In this document: piece by piece, positions 9,401 through 22,486 of the stretch
How the letters are laid out: each line of letters opens with the position of its first letter
Position numbering within the stretch: the first letter of the stretch is position 1
NCBI GenBank assembly: GCA_004154925.1
Contig: QJNS01000129.1
Location: forward strand, 27,645-91,644
Source: Monosporascus cannonballus
Taxonomy: Eukaryota > Ascomycota > Sordariomycetes > Xylariales
Direction: 5' to 3'
Length of the DNA stretch: 64,000 bases
Translations under genes and position numbers: made by a program
The notes under the pieces: model-generated
The model's input: only the letters and a program-made list of their open reading frames with translations
Database searches by the model: none
What the model was told of the DNA's origin: nothing

Positions 9401-12400
9401 GCCAACGCTCTGTGGAGCCTGCAGTACTGGGGGTTCCCCCCCGCAGGGTTCAATCCGGAATGTAGTATTTCGAGAGAGCGAAGAACGCTCGATGGGTTCC
9501 CCGCCGTGGCGATTTTGGGCTCGTCGGAGGGTAGACGGCCATGAGTAGAAGAATGTCTGAAGGACCGCAGCCCGTGGTGTCGTTTCAGCGGAGATTTCTG
9601 CAACGTCCCACCCACGCACCCGCGGCGCACGCAGCAAAATGGTGGGAACCCCTGAGAAACAACCGGCAACTCCCATCCTTCCATTTCCCCTTTTAAGAGA
9701 AATTACTGATTGGTCCAAAACCCCCCCCCCCTCCTTCCTAACCCACCAAATAAAAAAAAACCCCTTCCACCCCCGGCTGCAACCCAAGATCGCGGGTTGC
9801 AGAGCAACGAGAGAAAGAAACGGTGCCGCCGGGCCTGCAACGTCCGATTCGGAGAGTTAGCCGTCGTTCCTGGGTGGTATTACCTCTTCGAGACTACTGC
9901 TCACCATGCTTACAGCGAAAAGAGCGAGAAGTAAATTTGAAAGACTTCGGTGGAGCAGCCATCTCGACGACGGGCAGGCATTACTTCTACGCTTCAGCCA
10001 ATGAGCCTTGTCTCTCGAAACGTACCTGCTTAACGCAGCAGAGGGGGTCGTGTCCGCTACGAAAAATCTGGGGAACCTTGCAAGGGCGCATCAAAGACGT
10101 TAAAGTTCTCCATACATGTTCCCCATTCGGGGTTCTCTATTAAGTTAAGGTTTCTCCGTGAGCTGCCTTTTGGGCTCGGACAGCCCACAAGCGCGGCTGT
10201 CTGAAAATACTTGATAGCGGGGAGTTCCTCTCTTGGGGTCCTAGCAAATGCTTGGGTATGAGCGAGGCATACATTCATCACTTAAACAATGATGCCGAGT
10301 CGATGCTATAAACGACTTGTATTCAACTTGGCCAGCCGAGCTAATACGGCGAAGCAACACAACTGCGTGACCTTGCTCCCAAGTAATTTCACTGAGGGTC
10401 GATTCGACCATAATTCATGTCTACTAGATGCGTATACTCTGCTATTCCGGCTCCTGAAATCTGTTTCGCTTCCATCCTTGAAAAGCGTCACCGGGCTAGA
10501 TGATGTTATGTCTGTTTGTATGGCCATGTCGTTCCTGCCTATTAGAGACCAGGGCGAAATATCATTAAGCACGCCCTGGTAGGCGAAACTTAAGAGTGCC
10601 TTTGTCACATCCCTGCAACATAACTTGCCAGGGAGCTGCACGCCCCACCGTGCCATGCGGGCAGAAGCGTTTTGCTGCAAGCAATGCGCCTGTGCCAGGG
10701 ATCCGTAAGTTTGGGGTATATAAATGCTGCTATACCCACCCGCACCAATATATCCTCTTGATATAGCTCTGCGAAAATTGCGCTGCCTGGCTCGAAGCGC
10801 CAATACGGGCCGTTGACTCACGTGTGGAGGTCCCTGTGCTTGGGTTTCTCGCCAACGACCATCCCAAACCGTCCTGGTGGCTTCCAAGCCGCTAGCCGCC
10901 GCTTAGCGACGAACCAAGGAATCTCTCGCCAAAGGAAGGGGTATTGACAGAGACCAACCGAAGCTCTGCGAAGTCGTCGGAATGCATTGATAAATCGAGT
11001 GCGCCCTTCCTTACCAACTACCTCATCGCATGAATTTTGAGTGAGTCTATGTTCTCCTGAGCTCACCATCACATAACGAAGATTGGCCGGTTCGGCGAAT
11101 TCGAACATTGTTGACATTGACACCGGCGGGTAGCAAGGGAGCTTGATCCAGTGTGACGTGGCTCGGTCCAGCCAGCTTCATTCCCGTTCCAGCCCTGCAG
11201 TCGAGTGGGAAGTCGGTCCCCCTCTCCGTCAGGTGTTGCGGGGCTAGCCGTTGGAGTTTGGATGGTACCACGCTTTTCACGCAGTCGACAGAATGCGACC
11301 TTACTAACCGAGGTGACTGAATGGGATAAGGATTCAATTAGCAAAGCCTTACCGCCAGTGCGCACGACACCTCCGGCCTTCGGTAAACGAACCGGAGGAG
11401 TTGTTGCTGCTATCGAATCGCTTTGTGTATTGGTACTTCATCTGATCCAGAGCTCAACATCCGCCCCGGATATGGCGACTCGTGAATGCCGATGCACGAC
11501 AGGTGTTCTGTACCTGCATGAGCTCAGGCCAGCAGAGCTTTTCTATTGGCGGGACAAGCGTTCTCGCTACCTCCAATACGTCTCCGTAGCCGTCAGGTGC
11601 TTTGAGGCCGTAATGTTCAATAGTCTGCCTGGCGTTGTAATGTCGATGTCTAGGCGAGAATCTTTGAATTCCAAGTTGCTATGATGTCGTAGTTTCGTCG
11701 AGAGGGCTTGATCCTTTATGTGTTATAATAACTCGACTCTCGTCGCCGGGTCGGAATCGTGTTCGATCTCGCGTTCCCCGCCGCTTATGCCGCTTATTCA
11801 TGGCCAGTTCGAGATTTCATCATTTCGCTGCCGGTATCGCTAATCGGTTATTTGAAATTGCTGCATAATTGTCCGCATCGAGATGCACTGTTTATTTGCA
11901 TATCGAGGCGGTAGTCCTCGGGCGTTGAATGCGGTATTGGGCCGTTGGCGGCCTCTAGCGGGAGAACACAGTTGCCCTGCGGCACTACTTATCACACTCA
12001 TTATTCGCCTCTACGTTCGCTGGATTCGAGACGACGCCAGTTGGGTTAAGGCACGAGGGTCAGTTTAGTGCGACACGTCGAAGTGAGGTTTGGTTGCGAT
12101 CCGCTCACCCTTTGGGCACTCCGGGGTGATAACTTGCACGGGATTCATACTCATCAAGCTTGGTGAACTTTGCCCTACATATGGGCATTGGCCGCGGTGC
12201 CTTGACGTCGATTGGTTCGTGGATTTAAATGCAAGTGATGGGGCGAAAGGGTTATGGCAGGCCACCAATAGGATCGTCCAATGCACATATTCTTGCATTC
12301 ATCAGGGGAGCACAGGGAATCTCGGTCCGATCCACCGCTAGCGGCGCGGCGCCACTACCTACTGCAACATCACGCACGGCGTTTGGCCGAGCGCCTCCTC

Positions 12401-15400
12401 GGCCACTGGATTAGGTACCCTGAGTGGGCGCCAGAGCTAATGGTAGACTGATAATGATACAACTCACCGAGGAGGAACTGCCGTTGGAAGGTCTGTCGAA
12501 CCCGGAGATGACGAGCATATGTAAATATATGGGAGTTGCAAACATGGGCTTGCAGAGCGGGTACCGCCCAGTGGTCGGGGCGCGGAGTGTGATACCGTAT
12601 GATGCAGATGGAATCTGGGGACGCTCTGAAATGAATAGATGCGCCGCTCCAGGCGACACCGCCGTGCATTACACAAGCGCCGGATACAATGACCTAGAGC
12701 TTCTAGTCTGTATACGGAGTAGTTTTACATTTACGGAAGTTCCAACCCTGAGTAAAAGGGCATAGAGAGTAAACTTAGAGAGAGGATATCACAAGCCAGC
12801 AGCATCGAGATAGAGCGCACCGAGATATCGTCGAGCAGCCATCTCACCCAACGAAGCTTTTCAGCAGCGAACAAGAGGGAAGTATCGAGTACAATTTCCG
12901 ACTAACAAAGTCCGTTAGAAACCATATAGACAATTCCCGATTCGATTCGGGGTTATTGCGCGCTTTGTGCCACCTAGACGCACTTAGCAAGATGCGGATC
13001 GCTTCAGTAAGCATTCAGGTCGGCTATTTCGTGTAGCTCATTTAAGTAATCACGATATTCAACGCGCAGGGGTCTGATGCACCCAAGGGCTTCGTCCCTC
13101 CATGCGCCAAATTCGGACATATGATGCTTCGGCATTGTTGGATGATTTCCACGTATCCTAGAAACTCGGGGTACATTTCTCCTTGTTGAGCCTCGGTTCC
13201 TAACAAGTAGCCGGCAGAGGATTATGATATCGACGGACCCACTTGATGTGCAGAATCGGAGAATTCCCCCTGGTACGGAGGAGAGACCTAGAGTCATATA
13301 GCAGCATTCGAACTACGATGGTATCAGGCAAAATATTTATCACACTGTCAGGTAGCCGTGGGTTGCGCTAGTAGCCACACTACCCAAATTAGGTGTAGCT
13401 TTTACATGGGTGAACCGCAGGTACATGCGAATAATTGCAGCCTTTTTGCAACTCCTAATCCAAGGTAGGTTATTACTAAGTGGGTCTCCTAGCTAGAATA
13501 CCTAATAGGTAATAAAAATTACCCACAACACCATAGTAGGTATTCACATATCTGATAAGGAACTCATGCTCATGCGCGGCTTGAAAGGATCACTTGTTTA
13601 GCGCGAGTTCGCGCCTTCTACAATAGAATCCTTACTGTTAGTGCGGCCCACAGAAAACGGCCCTTGGGAGGCTTCGTTTTCTAAGTGCTAGCCCACGTCA
13701 CAATTACCATATCTGTACGGCGGAGAGAGATATAAGGGCTTTGGACAGACTGACTGGTATAGAATTTCTGATCAGATTTCTTGTCTGGGACAGCTTGCGC
13801 TATGCCGTCGTACAATAGGGGGTCGAAACGGCAAAGTATTCGGGCCAACGGAATAAGAGAGCGTACAAAGAATAAAACAGATTTATACTGTAATCTCTAG
13901 TTAGTAGGTTCCTTTACCGCACCGAAAATGAGACTGCAAGCTATGGCCTCCTCTTCTGATTCTGTTCGCTCCCTCTTTTCTTCCACTCTACATGGTTGAA
14001 TTTCCGACTCCTGTAGCTAAAGTGTGCGTCATACGTAACCCGACCTTGGAGGCTCTGTCAGAAGCTGTATCTGTCAGTCCCTCCTTAAGCTTGCTTGGCA
14101 TACAACTCGTCCGGACATATCATCATCAAAGTCAAGTCAGCTTATGGCCTCCAGCATAAAGGCCTTCACGGAGAAAGACGGTTGGGAGGATTTGGACTAC
14201 GAGCTTCTTAAGACGGGCACACAGCTTCTCGAAACCGAAAGCCCTGAGAGCTAAGAACACGAGAAACAAAATGGACTTTTAGTCCTCAAGTCTCTGCCTC
14301 CCCAGTCAGTCATGATGGCTCTAATATATATAGATGCTGAGTAGCGTTAACCATACCCAAGTAGGAATGTCCCTAATGAATCGACCTGTGGCATCGTCGA
14401 TCTCTGCAAGGTTTGAACTGCAAGAGGCACAACAGGGCGGTGTCTCCAAACCGTAGGGCAGTAGAAGACCGTGACAAGCTACGGATTTTTGGGTTACTTC
14501 CGCTACGGACTATGGTTGAAACTGGAGAAGGTCGACATGCGTCTCTGGTCAGTTCATGGGGTAAACATACTGCCAAGCTTTAACTCTGGGGACAGACCGG
14601 CCACAGATGGCTCAGTTCAGTTAGTCTACTCCACATCCACAACCGTAAGCGTGGTTCACTCTTGCGGCGGCACCACCTCTTCCATCCGATAGAGACTACG
14701 GCACCTCATCGCGAGACTTTTCGATCGGGAACTAATCTGGAGGTTTCTGTACGTCCATGACAGAGGTAGCATCGCCACTCAAGACGTATACGGCCCTCAT
14801 CCAGCGTATATCAGTGTATGCTCAATTAACAAAGGAGATGATAGAGGAAAAGAGGAAAGCATACAGGCATCTGCTCGGCCGAGGCTAGTCAATGGAGCAT
14901 GATGTATACTGAGTATGCTGCGGCGATGCCATAGATGGGTGTCACCTGACCCGCCTCGTCAGTCATATACTCCGACGACCACGGCTCTCTTTGCTATCAA
15001 CAGAGGCGACACTCTCTTCATTTGCCTTTGGGTGCTCTTTCGTATGGCCTGTGGAGCTCGTGATTTTTTAAATCTCCGCAGGCCCGATCATCGTGTTCCT
15101 TGAATCCGCCTAGGCCTGTCCTATCCCGATCCTCTCCAGACTCCACCAGTTGCCCCCATTCGGCCAACGCAACTCCCCCGGTCTGCATGTCGGCTCCATC
15201 CCTGCCCCTCTTCTTGCGACCCTTTCACCCATGCAATGCCACTCAAGCCAGCTCGACGAGTGTCACATAGGTAACTTATTAGCTGGAGAGCTAATGGGAG
15301 ACCCCTCTGGAACCGAACGCGGCCATTCTAACCACCAAATTTTCTTCTCCCACAGCATATCCCTCTCCGCCTACATGCTCCCGTACCGCCGTTGTAAATT

Positions 15401-16153
15401 ACGTCTTCAATCTACCAATACGCAACTCGGTATTACTCTAGAGAGGAGTGGGCAGTTCCTTCTCCAATCGAACCCATCCGGGGCATACCAAACCGCCTTC
15501 TACTACATGCACGCCAAGGCCGTTCATATTGTTCGTGCTGTCTGAGACGGAGAGTGAGCATTCGAGAGCTTCGATCAAGTACTACCTTGGTTAGGTCCAG
15601 CTTAGTTCTCTGCATCCTTTGGGCCCTTCTACCCCAGGATCTTCCGCCAGCCTCTGTTATAATACTGGTACTTATTGGCGCAGGCTTGCCTGAAGTCGTC
15701 AGCGATCCTCGTCGGGGGCCGGTGAGTAGAGAGCCTGGTAGATTTCGCACATTCCCCTTCAAGCATCCTGACACCCCCTTGTTCGACCCGTCCCCTTCTC
15801 GCTCCTGGCTCCCACAGCCCAAACTACCCTGCATTGCCACCCGTGCCACCTAGAGTCGTGCCGTCCCCAGAATGCCGTTGATCTCCCTATACCCTTTTTG
15901 GGTGCCAGTCATGCTGTCCAGCTGGACCTCATGCAGACATCTTTCCTCTCCGGCCAACTGCCGTCCTCTGAACCACGGCGTATTGCCAAGCGTAGATTTC
16001 AGTTGCATGTTCGGCAACCATATAGCTTGGGATGACCCTGCACACCTCTATTCCCTCCCACGCATACATACACACTAGACGCACCCACACTTCAGCCAAC
16101 TGCCTGCACTCGTTCGAAGTTCGTCATCTTCTATGATAATCTACGACAGTGTT

Positions 16154-16159
16154 GGCTAA
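16154..16159 (+). promoter_or_regulatory. GGCTAA word upstream of the XlnR-type gene
   Basis: GGCTAA matches the core bound by XlnR/XYR1-type regulators and lies 60 bp before the ATG. A TCTTGCAG at 16165-16172 could instead be the acceptor of a 5'-UTR intron. Six-base matches are common by chance, so autoregulation is only suggested. Confidence 0.25.
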
Positions 16160-16218
16160 TTCGGTCTTGCAGTGCGCGCTGCTACTAGCAAGATCACGAG
16201 AGGAGGGCTGCTTTCACA

Positions 16219-19156
16219 ATGCTGTCCAATCCACTTCAGCGGTTCTCGCCGTATCATACGCTGCCCGCGACGACGTTTAATCATGTCTCGCAAAGCCATA
16301 TTCACTCGGCTGGCATAGATACATTCGGCCACGGTTCTCAGTATACCCTCCAGCATCTTCAACAGCACGTAGGAGTGCATGCGCCTCACCTGGCGCGGGC
16401 ACCACAGCCGAAGCATCGCCAGCACCCCTATGCCGGCCCGACCACACGATCGACCAGCGCAGGTGGTCCCATCCGAAGAAGAATTAGCAGGGCTTGTGAT
16501 CAGTGCAACCAGCTTAGGACGAAATGCGATGGACAGCATCCTTGTGCCCATTGCATAGGTGGGTAACGGCGTAAACACGTCAACGCCGGCACAGGAAGAA
16601 CTAACGATTATAGAATTCGGTCTTGGCTGCGAGTATATCCGCGAGAGGAAGAAGCGGGGGAAGGCATCACGCAAGGACTTGGCCCAGCAAGCAGCCGCAC
16701 AAGCAGCAGCCTCAGCTACCTCTCAGGATGGCTCGAAATCCCCAAACCAGGCCGAAGAGGAGGCGGGCTCCTCGGATCCAAGGGCGGAAACTCCCTCCGC
16801 AGCTCAGACGGAACAACAACCAAGCTCCACGGAGAAGCTGCTAAACGACATCGGTGAAGATACCCTGCAGCGTAGCCGAAGGACTGGCAGCCTCGACACT
16901 CTAGCGGAGCTGAGCTCTCACCAATCCCATATTCCAACGCACGGCGGCGCCATAGAAAACGATCACCTCGACAGTCCAACATCGCTAGATCTTAACAGTT
17001 TTGGGAACGTCCAGAATCCTTATGAAAGGCAGGGCTTGGGAACACACATGATGGCGGGACCGGCGCATCCGACCTACGGCTCCGGTCAGGGCACTATATC
17101 CAGCTATCCCGAGATCCCCTATGCTCTGCAGACACAGAGCCCGAACAATTTCTCGACGAACCCTCCGACGACGTTCCGCATCGGTACCAGTCCTATCAGC
17201 GCATATCCGATGGCTGCGGAAGCCGCCTCGCCCCCGTGGATGTCTATCTCATCGCCCCCGCCCCGATACCCGTCGCAAATTCCACAAAACAACTACCACC
17301 AGCAACTCCGTTATCCTGTGCTCAACCCCCTAATCCCGCACCTTGGAAATATAATCCCCCCGTCCCTAGCCTGTGATTTGATCGACCTCTATTTCGCAAG
17401 CTCCTCCTCGGCCCATGCGCATCCGATGTCACCCTATGTCCTGGGCTTCGTCTTCCGAAAAAGATCGTTCCTCCACCCCAGCAAGCCAAGACCATGCCAG
17501 CCCGCCCTGCTGGCCAGCATCCTGTGGGTAGCGGCACAGACCAGCGACGCCGCGTTCCTGACCGGCATTCCCTCGGCGAGGGGCAAGATCTGCCAGAAGT
17601 TGCTCGAGCTGACAGTTAACCTATTAAAACCGCTCATCCACACGCCTTCCGGAGATGCCTCGCCGGCAACTACTCCGGTGGTCGACGGAGTCGCGCTGGG
17701 AGGACTCGGAGTCGCGATGTCGGGCTCCCTAGCCCCCGAAAGCTTCGCAGGCAGCATCACGGGCGAATCCGGTGCTTTCGGGGCTGCGGGCACCCTGGAC
17801 GACGTTATCACCTACATCCATCTCGCCACCGTAGTTTCCGCGAGCGAGTACAAGGGCGCCAGTCTCCGGTGGTGGAACGCGGCTTGGTCGCTAGCTAGGG
17901 AGCTGAAGCTCGGCCGCGAGCTTCCCACCGCCGCGCCCCCGAACGGAATCACCGAGGCCGACGCCGATGTCAACGTTGAGGACGAACTCAGCAACAAAGT
18001 GAACCCCGGCATGGTCACCGAGGAGGAGCGCGAGGAGAGACGACGGATATGGTGGCTCGCATACATCGTGGACCGTCATCTAGCCCTCTGCTATAACCGG
18101 CCGCTCTTCCTGCTCGACATCGAGTGCGAGGGGCTGTACCAGCCGATGGACGACACGGACTGGCAAAACGGCAACTACGAGGCATACGCGACGGACCCTG
18201 CGCTCAGCGAGCAGGGCGAACCGAGTCATACGAGGGTACGGGGCCCGCACTTCGAGTGCAGCGGCCACAGCATATTCGGCTACTTCCTACCCCTGATGAC
18301 CATCCTAGGCGAGATCGTCGACCTGCATCACGCGCGAAACCACCCCCGCTTCGGCGTCGGCTTCCGCTCAGCGAGGGAGTGGGACGACCAACAGGCCGAG
18401 ATCGTCCGGCACCTCGAGACGTACGAGCAGAGCCTGAAGGCCTTCGAGCAGAAGCACTTCCACGCCAACCCCGACGACGAGAACGACCAGTCGGCGACGC
18501 TGGAGATGCCGAGCGAGCTCGGCAACATCAGCTCGCCGTCGGGGCGGTCGGTGCACACGAGCTCCTCGCGCATGACCGAGTCGGACATCCAGACGCGCAT
18601 CGTCATGGCCTACGGCACGCACGTCATGCACGTGCTGCACATCCTGCTCACGGGCAAGTGGGACCCCATCAACCTGCTCGACGACAACGACCTCTGGATC
18701 TCGTCGCAGGGCTTCATCACGGCCACGAGCCACGCCGTGTCGGCCGCCGAGTCCATCAACAGCATCCTCGAGTACGACCCGGGCCTAGAGTTCATGCCCT
18801 TCTTCTTCGGCATCTACCTGCTGCAGGGCTCGTTCCTGCTGCTCCTCATCGCCGACAAGCTGCAGCTCGAGGCCTCGGCCAGCGTCGCCCGCGCGTGCGA
18901 GACCATCATCCGCGCCCACGAGGCTTGCGTCGTCACCCTCAACACGGAATACCAGGTATGTGGCTTTCCGGGATGGCCATTCGAACTCTTATACTAACAA
19001 GCGCCCTCCCAGCGTAACTTCAGCAAGGTGATGCGCAGCGCCCTCGCCCAGGTCCGCGGCCGCGTGCCCGAGGACCTCGGCGAGCAGCATCAGCGCCGCC
19101 GCGAGGTCCTGGCGCTGTACCGCTGGACCGGGGATGGCACCGGCCTGGCCCTATGA
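16219..19156 (+). CDS. xlnR: Zn(II)2Cys6 xylanolytic/cellulolytic transcriptional activator XlnR/XYR1/XLR-1
   Basis: Exons 16219-16558, 16614-18955 and 19013-19156 give 941 aa, the usual size of XlnR/XYR1. Introns 16559-16613 and 18956-19012 each carry CTAAC before the AG. The zinc cluster [15 protein letters not shown] is completed across intron 1 as [13 protein letters not shown], with Cys at 93, 96, 103, 109, 112 and 119. The basic [14 protein letters not shown] that follows is a likely nuclear-localisation signal. A Gln/Ala/Ser-rich linker leads to the fungal regulatory domain from about residue 350 ([47 protein letters not shown]). The C-terminal exon encodes [22 protein letters not shown] and ends [12 protein letters not shown]. 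Orthologues activate xylanase, cellulase and D-xylose catabolism genes from GGCTAA-type sites. The gene is intact and convergent with the La-type gene. Confidence 0.97.
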
Positions 19157-20527
19157 ATCAGGAAATGGCCCGCCGCGGCCTCGGCCTCTGTAATATTCAT
19201 TTCCTTATTCTTCCTCTCAACGGAGGATCTGGCCGGCGTTTAGAAGGAACTCGAGACGGGTTGATGGATCCTGGACCCACAAAAAGGGTAACGGGTGATG
19301 GGCACATTGAATTCAGTCTTGGGTGATGCGGGATCTGGCTACGACTCGAATAAGCCGGGTAAGGAGGAACGGTTCTGGAAACAAGGAGTTGGGACTGACA
19401 ATTAGTTTGGTTTCGGGGGTGTTTGTTCTCCTCGGTTTTTGCGTGTTTTGTTCCCCGACACGATGTGACGAAGAACCGGTCCCTCGAGGCCAAATGTCGA
19501 TACGGCCATCTTGTCTTTGTAGTGGGTATTTGCGCTGGACTTCTCTTCACTCCTTTCTTGCCTACCCCCTTCCATGTCAGAGCGGTTTAGCGGGTCCATG
19601 CGATGGAGCGGTGGTCTTTGGGGACTTGCTTGTTAAGTGTGATGTATATAGACAGAATGGGTGAGATGAGACGCGTTGGTTGGGTTGTACATGAGCGAGC
19701 GTCGGTAGATGAACGAAATGATACCTATGGGCTAAAAAAGAAGCACTCAAATATTAAGTTGATATGGCTTTGATGAGACATCTGATGCCTCGTTAAAATA
19801 GGACTCGAGTCATTAGACTAGAGACCGTTTGCTGTTTGGGATCCATGGACAATGGCGCCTTGTGTCTCCAAGTAGCATATCAAAAACACAGTTAGATATA
19901 CCCTCACAATACAACGAGACCCGACAAGCCTCTGCTCTGGCGGTACGGGGAGTCTCTGTGGGGTGGGGCAAGGAACCCGGTTGCTCTTGGCGGCTGATAT
20001 GAATCTCTAGTACGGATATCTAGGGTCATTTGGCGAGTCCTCCCGAGCTGGCCGAAGCGTCTTGTCTTGCTCGGACCGGACGCCTTAATCCAAAGACAGC
20101 TGCTAGGTAACATTGTACGTATAAAGCCATCAACCGAAAACGTAATAGCTGGCTGCGACAGGAACGAGAGATTAACAACTCATGCACATCGTGAGTTCGC
20201 TTAAAAAGGAGGAAGAATGCGGTAGGAGAAAAACAGCCGGGTTGCAATCAACGACCTATCATGCTTGCGAGCCGAACTAGTACCACAAGAACCCCATGCT
20301 GAGTTCGGTAGTCGAGTCTCTGAAGTAGCCCACCAACGCCGTGTCCGAACGAAATGCCTCGGAAAACATACCACACAGTCGGTTTTTTTGATTACCATGC
20401 CAATGACAGAGCATACAAATCCCATGCTCAGTCAGACTGTAAATTTGAGACGCGCGCGGAAACAACGATGTATACCCATGGCCTTTGATCACTGGCATAA
20501 CCTGTTGAATAAACCATCGCGAAAGGC
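19157..20527. other. Intergenic between convergent genes
   Basis: 3' flanks of the XlnR-type gene and the La-type gene. No further protein, RNA gene or repeat was recognised. Confidence 0.5.
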
Positions 20528-21892
20528 CTATGCGGCCTCGGCGACGGCCTCCTTCTGGTCCACCTTCTTTGCCGGGGGTTCGCCTTTGGCGCCACCCTCC
20601 TCCTCTCGGGCACGCTTTCCGGCCGAACCATTCGCCTCCTCCAAGATCTTTGCACCTTCGCTGCTGGTGTGGATCTTGGGACGGCCAACATTACGATCGT
20701 CGACAAGCTCTTCTTTCACAGCTCGTCCGTTCTCACCACCACCACGATCACGACCCCGCCCGCCGCGGCCTCGACTACGGCCACGGCCGCGTTGATCCCT
20801 GCTACCATGCCGGTCGCCGAAGCCGTTCTTCTGATCTTCCTCGCGACGCTTCTTCCAGTCGTCGGGATCGCCGCGGAAGCTGCCTCTCCCGCGGCCTCTA
20901 CCGCCGCGGCCGCCTCGCTGAGAATCCTTCGGGAATTTCCTGGAGCTGTTGGGATCCTTGTTGCCATTCCGAATCTCCTCGGACTTCTGGCGCATATACT
21001 CTTGCTTGGATAGGATCAACAATGGGTGATCTTTCCATTTAGGTGCCGGGTCGAGGGCCAAGAACTTATCAGCCGTGTCCTTGTCGGCCCACTCGACGAA
21101 GACAGAGCCCTTGAAGACCTTGTTGTCGGCACGACGGAGACGAACGGAGTTGAAAGGGCCATACTGCGCAAAGAAGGCCTCGATGTCGAACTGCGTGGAG
21201 GGCTCCTCCTTACCGAAACCCTTCGCGTAGATGCTGCGTTCTTCCACCTTCTGTCGCTTGCTTGCGTCGTACGGGTGCTTTCGACGGATGGTCTCGCTAC
21301 CTTCCTCGCCCTCTACTACAAGGAATTTGCTGTCCTTGAGAGCAGCAACAACGGCAGAATAGGGCTTGAATCGGCGCATGCGCTTGAAGCTGCAGATTTC
21401 CGACAGAGGTACAGGCTTATTCTCTTCGCCGCCAACCTTGGTCCAGAGGTGGTTGTCGCTCGGCAGGTTGCTGTCTGAAAAGTAGAACTCGACCTGTCAA
21501 GACATGGTTAGGGACTTCAGCGTAGCACTGATGGTTATTTTGGGGTGCGATAATACCTGGGTGCGAATCAATTGGGGATCATCCGTGTCAGGCAGTGTCG
21601 ACGGATCGAATTTGTTGTTCTTCTTGGGATCTTCTTCGGCAGCGCGTCTTCCCTCGGTTCTGAGCATTCCCTTGGGTGGGTTCTTGATAGAAGGTCGAGC
21701 ATCTTTGGCCTTTTCGCCATCTTCTTCCTTCACCGTGGCCTCTTTGGTAGTAGGGGCCTTCTCGTCGGACTTGACATCGGAAGCTTCAGACGTAGTCTCG
21801 GGTTTTGTAGGTGCACCGGTGTCAGACTCGGCGACCTTGACCTCGGTACCCTCGACAGGAGCCTCGGCGGGCTTAGCCTCTTGCTCACTCAT
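20528..21892 (-). CDS. La-motif RNA-binding protein (Lhp1/La homologue)
   Basis: Exons 21892-21557 and 21493-20528 with intron 21556-21494 (CCTAAC before GACAG) give 433 aa. The N-terminus (1-80) is acidic and Lys/Glu-rich. The La motif spans about residues 90-180, with the split signature RTQ-VEFYFSDSNLPSDNHLW and then FKRMRRF. An RRM follows at about 196-275 (SIYAKGF; KGSVFVEWADKDTADKF), then a Gly/Arg-rich RGG tract at about 310-385 and a charged tail. La proteins bind the UUU-OH ends of new Pol III transcripts such as pre-tRNAs and aid their maturation. The RGG tail is as in several filamentous-fungal La homologues; an Sro9-type La-related protein is less likely because an RRM directly follows the La motif. 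Confidence 0.93.
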
Positions 21893-22420
21893 GGCGGCGA
21901 CGACGGCCAGCAGGGAACAGGTGACGAGAAGGGGGGGACGACTATATTAAGGACAGGATGTCGTGACACCTTCAACGTTGTAAGAAGGCGCTAGGTGTCA
22001 GCAAGAACGGTCAACAGTCATGCGGTCAACCGCAAGGCGTCAAGAATGTTTAGATGCAGGCTGTTTTGGAAGAAAAGATGACTCGGCGGGGCAGACGAGT
22101 GGAAGGCGAGGGGCCAGATTGAATGAATGACTTAGGCAGGGGAGAAAGTAAAAGTGCAATGAAAGTCGAACGCCTTACTCACCTATCGGTTTGGACGCGA
22201 CAATCCTGACCAGAATTCGGGGGGGGGGGTGCAAAGGTTGCAGAAAAAAATTGAGGATGAATAGAGTTGTAGCAGGAAAAAAACAAGGGCAGCTATTGTA
22301 CAGAGCAAGCTTGATAAGGCTCTACGATTGAAAAGATGAAATTCAAGGGCCTCGCCCACTTCTGCGCGCCAATCGAGTCGATTTTTTTGGCTTTAGTGGA
22401 TTTTTAGTGCTACAGCCGAT

Positions 22421-22486
22421 TAGGTAGGTACCTAGGTACATAACTCCATAACTCTAGTACCCATACCTCTTACCTAGGTAGGAAGC
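22421..22486. repeat. Cluster of TAGGTA / TACCTA words
   Basis: Overlapping copies of TAGGTA and its complement, including the palindrome TAGGTACCTA, in the upstream region of the La-type gene. Similar words occur at 5100-5280, 13460-13550 and 63765-63800. Such words are common in intergenic DNA of many Pezizomycotina; the function is unknown to me. Confidence 0.6.

Larger units (their letters stand above)
6424..16218. other. Long stretch without recognisable genes
   Basis: About 9.8 kb of GC-balanced DNA. The longest open frames (minus 9684-8929, minus 10887-10306, plus 11205-11684) have no recognised domain, no intron-bounded continuation and the composition of chance frames. There is no RIP signature like that of 30-59 kb. 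Local items are a 12-C run followed by a pyrimidine stretch at 9721-9740, a cluster of TAGGTA/TACCTA words at 13460-13550, and a pyrimidine-rich stretch at about 15760-16130. The last of these is typical of the promoter and 5' UTR of a filamentous-fungal gene and belongs to the regulator that follows. Confidence 0.45.

Noticed and set aside
8929..9684. 251-codon minus-strand open frame
   Set aside because: No recognisable domain, mixed low-information composition, overlapping frames of similar length on the other strand, and no splice-linked continuation. Treated as chance.
9721..9732. 12-C homopolymer as a structural element
   Set aside because: Could be a G-quadruplex-like or promoter tract, but nothing around it gives a function, and homopolymer length is prone to sequencing error.
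10306..10887. 193-codon minus-strand open frame
   Set aside because: No motif or family resemblance; nothing in the context (neighbouring gene, promoter) supports it.
11205..11684. 159-codon plus-strand open frame
   Set aside because: No domain recognised and opposed by equally long minus-strand frames; likely chance.
15150..15853. Open frames upstream of the XlnR-type gene, on both strands
   Set aside because: Pyrimidine-rich promoter-like DNA; no domain. An upstream-ORF role is possible but unsupported.
18124..19017. 297-codon Arg/Pro/His-rich frame inside the XlnR-type gene
   Set aside because: Shadow frame caused by high GC at third codon positions of the real gene.
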